The notes below the pieces were generated by a model. The model did no database searches and was not told the origin of the DNA. It saw only the letters and a list, made by a program, of their open reading frames with translations. A stretch of DNA of 64,000 nt, taken from assembly GCF_016863295.1 (NCBI RefSeq), contig NZ_BOOP01000004.1:62001-126000 (forward strand), written 5' to 3'. This document shows positions 59,787 to 64,000 of this stretch, in pieces. The translations under genes were made by a program, and so were the position numbers. This stretch comes from Planotetraspora phitsanulokensis. GTDB taxonomy: Bacteria; Actinomycetota; Actinomycetes; Streptosporangiales; Streptosporangiaceae. The stretch's first letter is position 1; each line of letters starts with the position of its first letter.

Positions 59787-61301
59787 ATGCCCACGTATCT
59801 GACCCCAGGTGTGTACGTCGAGGAGGTCGAGGCGGGCTCACGGCCGATCGAGGGGGTCGGTACGGCTGTCGCCGCGTTCGTCGGCTTCGCGCCGCTCGGG
59901 CCGTACAACACCGCGACCCTCGTCACGAGCTGGAGCCAGTTCACCCAGACCTTCGGGGACTTCATCCCTGGATGCAACCTCGCGCACGCCGTTTACGGAT
60001 ATTTCCTGAACGGCGGGGGCACGTGCTATGTCGTCCGCATCGGCGGCGACGGCGCGGCGACCGTACCGGAGCCGCAGGCAATGCTCGGCACCTACCGCGT
60101 CGCCGCGAAGGAGCTGGGGAACGGCAAGCCCGAGATCGTCGTCGAGGTGGCGCAGCCGACCGGCCAGGACGAGGCGGGCGACCGCTTCACCCTCGTCGTC
60201 AAGCGTGACGGCAAGGTCGAGGAGACCTACGAGGGCGTCACCGCCAAGCGCGGCAAGGACAACGTGGCGACTCAGGTGCAGAGCAAGTCGCGCCTGATCA
60301 CGCTCGAGGACACCGGCACCACCGCCGCCGTGCCGGCCCCCCAGTCGGTCACGCTGCGGACGCCGCCCGCCCCCGCCCCCGTGCCCGACCACGTCTCGGC
60401 CGACGACTACGTCGGCAACGTCGCGGAGCGCACGGGCTTCGGCGGCCTTGAGGCCGTCGACGAGATCACCATGGTGGCCGTCCCCGACCTGATGGGGGCC
60501 TACGAGCGGGGCGCGATCGACCTCGAGGGGGTGAAGGTCGTCCAGGACGCGATCATCGCGCACTGCGAGCTGATGGGCGACCGCATGGCGATCCTCGACG
60601 CGCCTCCCGGGATGACGGCCCACCAGGTGAAGGAGTGGCGCACCGACCTCGCCGGCTACGACAGCAAGTACGCGACGCTCTACTACCCCTGGGTCAAGGT
60701 CTTCGACCCGGCGGTGAACGCCACCCGGTTCCTTCCGCCCAGCGGCCACGTCGCCGGGATCTGGGCGCGCAGCGACGCCACGCGCGGCGTGCACAAGGCG
60801 CCGGCCAACGAGGTCGTGCGCGGCGCGGTCGCCCTGCAGACCCAGCTCACCAAGGGGGAGCAGGAGCTGCTGAACCCCATCGGGATCAACTGCATCCGCG
60901 CGTTCTCCGGGCGCGGCATCCGGGTCTGGGGCGCGCGGACGTTGTCGTCCGATCCGGCCTGGCGCTACCTCAACGTCCGGCGGCTGTTCAACTACCTCGA
61001 GGAGTCGATCCTGACCGGCACGCAGTGGGTGGTGTTCGAACCCAACGACGACGCCCTGTGGGCCCGGATCCGGCGGTCGATCAGCGCGTTCCTGATCCTC
61101 GGCTACCAGCAGGGCTCGTTGTTCGGCCGTACGCCCGACGAGGCCTTCTACGTCAAGTGCGACGCCGAGACGAACACCGCGGAGAGCATCGAGGCGGGAC
61201 AGGTCATCTGCGAGATCGGCGTCGCCCCGGTGAAGCCCGCCGAGTTCGTGGTCTTCCGGCTCGCCCAGATATCGGGCGGCGCCGGCCTCATCGGCGAATA
61301 G
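59787..61301 (+). CDS. eCIS/phage tail sheath protein
   Basis: A 504-residue contractile sheath subunit. MPTYLTPGVYVEEVEAGSRPIEGVGTAVAAFVGFAPLGP is the standard N-terminus. The C-terminal half contains YYPWVKVFDP, PPSGHVAGIWARSDATRGVHKAPANE, GINCIRAFSGRGIRVWGARTLSSDPAWRYLNVRRLFNYLEESI and the usual end. The insert from about residue 100 to 200 is the variable outer domain. GGAGG precedes ATG 59787. It polymerises around the tube and contracts on firing. Confidence 0.95.
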   Translation: MPTYLTPGVYVEEVEAGSRPIEGVGTAVAAFVGFAPLGPYNTATLVTSWSQFTQTFGDFIPGCNLAHAVYGYFLNGGGTCYVVRIGGDGAATVPEPQAMLGTYRVAAKELGNGKPEIVVEVAQPTGQDEAGDRFTLVVKRDGKVEETYEGVTAKRGKDNVATQVQSKSRLITLEDTGTTAAVPAPQSVTLRTPPAPAPVPDHVSADDYVGNVAERTGFGGLEAVDEITMVAVPDLMGAYERGAIDLEGVKVVQDAIIAHCELMGDRMAILDAPPGMTAHQVKEWRTDLAGYDSKYATLYYPWVKVFDPAVNATRFLPPSGHVAGIWARSDATRGVHKAPANEVVRGAVALQTQLTKGEQELLNPIGINCIRAFSGRGIRVWGARTLSSDPAWRYLNVRRLFNYLEESILTGTQWVVFEPNDDALWARIRRSISAFLILGYQQGSLFGRTPDEAFYVKCDAETNTAESIEAGQVICEIGVAPVKPAEFVVFRLAQISGGAGLIGE

Positions 61302-61354
61302 CGCGGGCATCCCCCGGACCCGCACCCCACGGACCGCACCCAAGGAGTTAGGTG

Positions 61355-61798
61355 ATGGCACTCCCCGAGATGGACACCTCTGTCGGTCACTCCTTCGGCC
61401 TGGAGATCGACGGCATCGTCATCAAGCAGATCAGTGAGGTGTCCGGGCTCAAGATGGAGCAGGACGTCATCGACCTGCCGCAGAATACGGCCGACGGCAA
61501 GTTCATGCGCAAGAAGCTGCCCGGCCGCCCGAAGGCCGGGGAGGTGACGCTCTCACGCGGCCTGACCAACGACCAGAGCTTCGAGAAGTGGGCCAAGGAC
61601 GCCCAGTTCGGCAAGATGAAGGACGCCCGCAAGGGCGGCGCCATCATCGTGTACGACTTCGAGGGCGTGGCCATCAAGCGGTACAAGCTGCACAACGCCT
61701 GGCCGAAGAGCCTGGAGATCGGCACCCTCAAGGCCGGCGACACCACCGTGCTGATGGAGAAGCTCGTCATCGTGCACGAGGGGATGGAGCCCGCGTGA
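61355..61798 (+). CDS. eCIS/phage tail tube protein
   Basis: A 147-residue tube protein of the gp19/Hcp-like family: DTSVGHSFGLEIDGIVIKQISEVSGLKMEQDVIDL, GEVTLSRGLTNDQSFEKW, IIVYDFEGVAIKRYKLHNAWPKSLEIGTLKAGDTTVLMEKLVIVHEGMEP. AAGGAG lies 7 nt before ATG 61355. It stacks into the inner tube that carries effectors. TGATG couples it to the next gene. Confidence 0.95.
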   Translation: MALPEMDTSVGHSFGLEIDGIVIKQISEVSGLKMEQDVIDLPQNTADGKFMRKKLPGRPKAGEVTLSRGLTNDQSFEKWAKDAQFGKMKDARKGGAIIVYDFEGVAIKRYKLHNAWPKSLEIGTLKAGDTTVLMEKLVIVHEGMEPA

Positions 61799-62289
61799 TG
61801 CGCCGCACCGCCCCGAGCGCGATGTCCGTGTCCGCCGACTCCGACGCGGGCGCCCCCGGCATGGGCGGGCACACGCAGGACGGCAGGCCGTACGGCGGAG
61901 CCGAGCCCCGGCGCGAGACCATGCGCACGGAGTTCGCCTTCGAGCTGCCCCGGGGCTACGTCGACGAGTACGGCACCGTCCACCGCGACGGCGTCATGCG
62001 CCTGGCCACCGCGAGGGACGAGCTGGTTCCGCTCAGGGACGACCGGGTGCGCGAGAACCGGGCCTACCTCACGGTGGTGCTGCTCGGGCGCGTCATCACG
62101 CGCATCGGCACCATCACCGACGTCCATCCCGGGCTGATCGAGAACTTCTTCGCGTCCGATCTGGCCTTCCTGCAGGACCTGTACCGGCGGGTGAACAGCG
62201 AGGGCCGGTCACGCGCGGCCGTCGCCTGTCCCGAGTGCCGCCACGAGTTCACGGTCGACCTCTCGGGCAGCCGCCTGGGGGAACCATGA
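61798..62289 (+). CDS. Small eCIS tail-assembly-type protein with Cys pair
   Basis: A 163-residue protein. The first 40 residues are low-complexity; an internal ATG at 61921 is an alternative start. The conserved part has EFAFELPRGYVDEYGTVHRDGVMRLATARDEL, LTVVLLGRVITRIG and the C-terminal CPECRHEF, a half-ribbon. It occupies the place of tail-assembly (T4 bacteriophage base-plate or chaperone-like) proteins in actinobacterial eCIS loci. Confidence 0.75.
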   Translation: MRRTAPSAMSVSADSDAGAPGMGGHTQDGRPYGGAEPRRETMRTEFAFELPRGYVDEYGTVHRDGVMRLATARDELVPLRDDRVRENRAYLTVVLLGRVITRIGTITDVHPGLIENFFASDLAFLQDLYRRVNSEGRSRAAVACPECRHEFTVDLSGSRLGEP

Positions 62290-62417
62290 CCGACCGGCTG
62301 TACGAGGAGGTCACCTATCTCGCCTACCACCTGCACTGGCCGCTCGACGACCTCCTCGACCTGGAGCATCACGAGCGCCGCCGGTTCGTCGCCGAGACCG
62401 GCCGGCTGGTCCGGTAG
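62286..62417 (+). CDS. DUF6760-family small protein
   Basis: A 43-residue protein with LYEEVTYLAYHLHWPLDDLLDLEHHERRRFV, the pattern of DUF6760, a tiny tail-assembly-like protein regularly placed after the tube gene in these clusters. It overlaps the preceding gene by 4 bp at its start. Confidence 0.8.
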   Translation: MTDRLYEEVTYLAYHLHWPLDDLLDLEHHERRRFVAETGRLVR

Positions 62418-62423
62418 GCCGCG

Positions 62424-64000
62424 ATGCGGTGGCCATGGACGCGCTCCGGACGGCCCGGCCGACCCGGCGGGGACGGCGCAGGGTCCGGAATCCAGGCGGA
62501 CGCCGGGGCCGGGGAATCGGCCGCAGCGCAGCCGTACGCGAAGCCGGCTCCCGTGCATCGCGGCGAGTGGCGGACGTTGCCGCCGCTCCAGCGCGCGCTC
62601 GGCCCGCATCCCCTGGCCGACTCCGGGGACGCGTTCTCCGGCACGCTGACCACGTGGCGGAACCCGTCGTCGCTGGCGCCGCTCGGCCACCACGTCGTGG
62701 ACGGGCCCGGCGGTCTCGTCGGCCCCTTCTCCCCCGGTACGGCTCCCGCCACCGAACGGCCGGGCACGCCGGACGACGATCGGCCACCGGTGCGGCACGC
62801 GCCTGGGCACGAACCCGTGACGATCGCCCGCTGGGCGGCTCCCATGCCCTCCCTCGACGCGCTGCCGGTCGTGAGCCGCGACCACGAAGCGGAACCGCGA
62901 GCCGAGATGAGGGATGACGTGCCCGCCGACGGCTCTCGTGGATACGCCCCGGACGATCCGGGACGCTCGTGGAGCGGCGTCCTCCCCCCAGGCGCCCACG
63001 CGGACGGCGTCCCGGACGCCCACGCCTGGGACGGCCCGGAGCAGGTGCATGCCGTCGACGCGGGCTCCGCACGAGGGACGCGGCCGCTCTCCGGCGACAC
63101 GACAATGAGCACCTCTGTCACCGAGACCGCTCAGCGGCTGTCACCCGAGACCGCGATCGGGCAGGCCCCCGCGAGCCCCGCCCCGCCGGCCGGTCATCCC
63201 GGATCCGCCGTTCAGCGGACGGCGGTGAGGCGGCTCGGGCTCGGGCCGCCGATCGAGACCGGCTCGCCGGGCGGCGCGGCGCCCTGGAACGCGCGAGCCG
63301 ACACGCTGACCGGCTCCCCACCCGGCTCACGACAGGCGTCGGGTCAGGCGTCAGGTCAAGCGGGCCGATCCGGCACGACGCCCACGGTCGCGCGGATCGA
63401 GGTGCACGGCGCCCAGAACCCGGACCCCGGCTTCGCCCGGTCCGCCCCGCATGACTCTGCGGAGCAACCAGCCGGCGCCCGGGGGCAGGCGGAGGCGACC
63501 CCCGTCGCGCCGACGCTGGGGTGGGATCAGCCCGGCATGACCGTGTCCACGCCCGTTTCGCCGGGCGACTCCGGCCGCACCAGCACGGGCACACCGCCGG
63601 GACGCTCAGGCGTCACCGCCGCCCGCGGAATCGGCGAACCCGTTCAACGGACACCCACGGGCACGCCCGCAGCCGACGGTCTCCCCCGCGCGGCCGTCGA
63701 CCGCCCGCATGCTGACCACCCGCATGCCGACCACCCGCATGCCGACCACCCGCATGCCGACCACCCAGATGCCGCGCGTCCGGATGCCGCGCGCCTGGAT
63801 GTCGTCGCGCGAGCCGTACTGCCGGAGTCGATCACGACGCGTCCTCTCCTGGGGTCGCGCGGGATCGAGGCGACGCAGGCCGTCTCCGTCCCGCTCGTGG
63901 ACGCCGGCGCGGACCTGTCCCCCGGCGCGGGCGAGCCTCCGCTGCCGCGCACGGGCGGGGCGGAACCGCTCGCGGCGCTCCAGCGCTCCGCGGCCCCGGC
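62424..64000 (+). CDS. Large disordered Pro/Ala/Gly-rich eCIS protein (truncated by window edge)
   Basis: From ATG 62424 the frame stays open to the window end, 525 complete codons. The N-terminus (MRWPWTRSGRP) and the segment PPLQRALGPHPLADSGDAFSG...SSLAPLGHHVV match the long Pro-rich protein that follows DUF6760 in Streptomyces-type eCIS loci. The rest is low complexity with scattered AVQR and PVQR motifs. Near 63705 a 15-bp repeat encodes HADHP units. Its C-terminus, function and length are unknown; a tape-measure or loading role is possible. Confidence 0.7.
   Translation, partial: MRWPWTRSGRPGRPGGDGAGSGIQADAGAGESAAAQPYAKPAPVHRGEWRTLPPLQRALGPHPLADSGDAFSGTLTTWRNPSSLAPLGHHVVDGPGGLVGPFSPGTAPATERPGTPDDDRPPVRHAPGHEPVTIARWAAPMPSLDALPVVSRDHEAEPRAEMRDDVPADGSRGYAPDDPGRSWSGVLPPGAHADGVPDAHAWDGPEQVHAVDAGSARGTRPLSGDTTMSTSVTETAQRLSPETAIGQAPASPAPPAGHPGSAVQRTAVRRLGLGPPIETGSPGGAAPWNARADTLTGSPPGSRQASGQASGQAGRSGTTPTVARIEVHGAQNPDPGFARSAPHDSAEQPAGARGQAEATPVAPTLGWDQPGMTVSTPVSPGDSGRTSTGTPPGRSGVTAARGIGEPVQRTPTGTPAADGLPRAAVDRPHADHPHADHPHADHPHADHPDAARPDAARLDVVARAVLPESITTRPLLGSRGIEATQAVSVPLVDAGADLSPGAGEPPLPRTGGAEPLAALQRSAAP
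63705..63794 (+). repeat. 15-bp tandem repeat inside the disordered protein
   Basis: Four near-identical units CCGCATGCCGACCAC (63705-63764; the first has T for C once) are followed by two degenerate ones. Each adds five residues (PHADH), so length changes keep the frame. Such repeats vary easily by slippage. Confidence 0.8.

Noticed and set aside
63705-63794. Possible CRISPR-like repeat
   Set aside because: Units are directly adjacent with no spacers and stay in one reading frame; it is a protein-coding tandem repeat.

Overview
The window is a gene-dense, very GC-rich chromosomal segment. Gene pairs often overlap at ATGA/GTGA, and GTG and TTG starts are common. This points to a mycelial actinomycete. 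A CU044_5270-type protein, a DUF5709 protein, a SigK/RskA pair and an actinobacterial-type extracellular contractile injection system (eCIS) together suggest Streptosporangiales (Nonomuraea/Streptosporangium-like). That placement is inference from gene content only.

Layout. 1-4.8 kb: a broken PEP-mutase-family gene, an MFS exporter, and a TetR gene divergent from a quinone-oxidoreductase/SRPBCC pair. 4.8-6.6 kb and 15.0-17.0 kb: two halves of an amino-sugar/tagatose pathway (DeoR regulator and AgaS-like SIS protein; PfkB kinase and class II aldolase). They carry a near-identical 47-bp promoter element although 9 kb apart. Between them lie a TetR/SDR pair, a tightly overlapping five-gene operon (SDR-LRR-ankyrin-MoxR ATPase-VWA) and two tandem tRNA-like genes. 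17-26 kb: an unknown gene, a Nudix hydrolase and a carbohydrate locus. The locus has a secreted GH114 polygalactosaminidase, a GH4 alpha-galactosidase-like enzyme, an ABC importer without its ATPase, a Gfo/Idh oxidoreductase and a divergent PfkB kinase. Read together, these genes look like a scattered pathway for alpha-1,4-galactosamine polymers, from extracellular cleavage to triose phosphates.

26-36.5 kb: a PadR/membrane protein pair, a small secreted Gly/His/Asn-rich protein beside an unusually AT-rich gap, an ECF sigma factor with a CU044_5270 protein, SDR/HxlR, YceI, an orphan HypF, an NmrA-like protein and a DUF5709 protein. 37-42.4 kb: a Tat-exported PhoX/DUF839 protein, then SigK-RskA-molybdopterin oxidoreductase-fasciclin lipoprotein. 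Two matching SigK-type promoters can be read directly; one would give a leaderless mRNA. 42.6-49 kb: mixed metabolic and unknown genes (hydroxy-acid oxidase, HxlR, a 36-codon peptide gene, prenyltransferase-like protein, alpha/beta hydrolase).

49.1-64 kb (cut by the window end): an eCIS locus. The first operon holds a LuxR regulator, a Pvc16-like DUF4255 protein, an AAA+ ATPase and three tandem paralogous zinc-ribbon/Ig-like/membrane proteins, and ends in a strong hairpin. The second holds a DUF4157 eCIS-core protein, a putative deaminase-toxin effector that shares an AGNAAV leader motif with it, sheath, tube, two small tail proteins and a long disordered Pro-rich protein that runs off the edge. 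No immunity gene is visible beside the putative effector. The most interesting items are the galactosamine-polymer pathway with its shared operator, the deaminase-armed eCIS with a triplicated membrane-protein family, the SigK promoter pair, and the two atypical tRNA-like genes.
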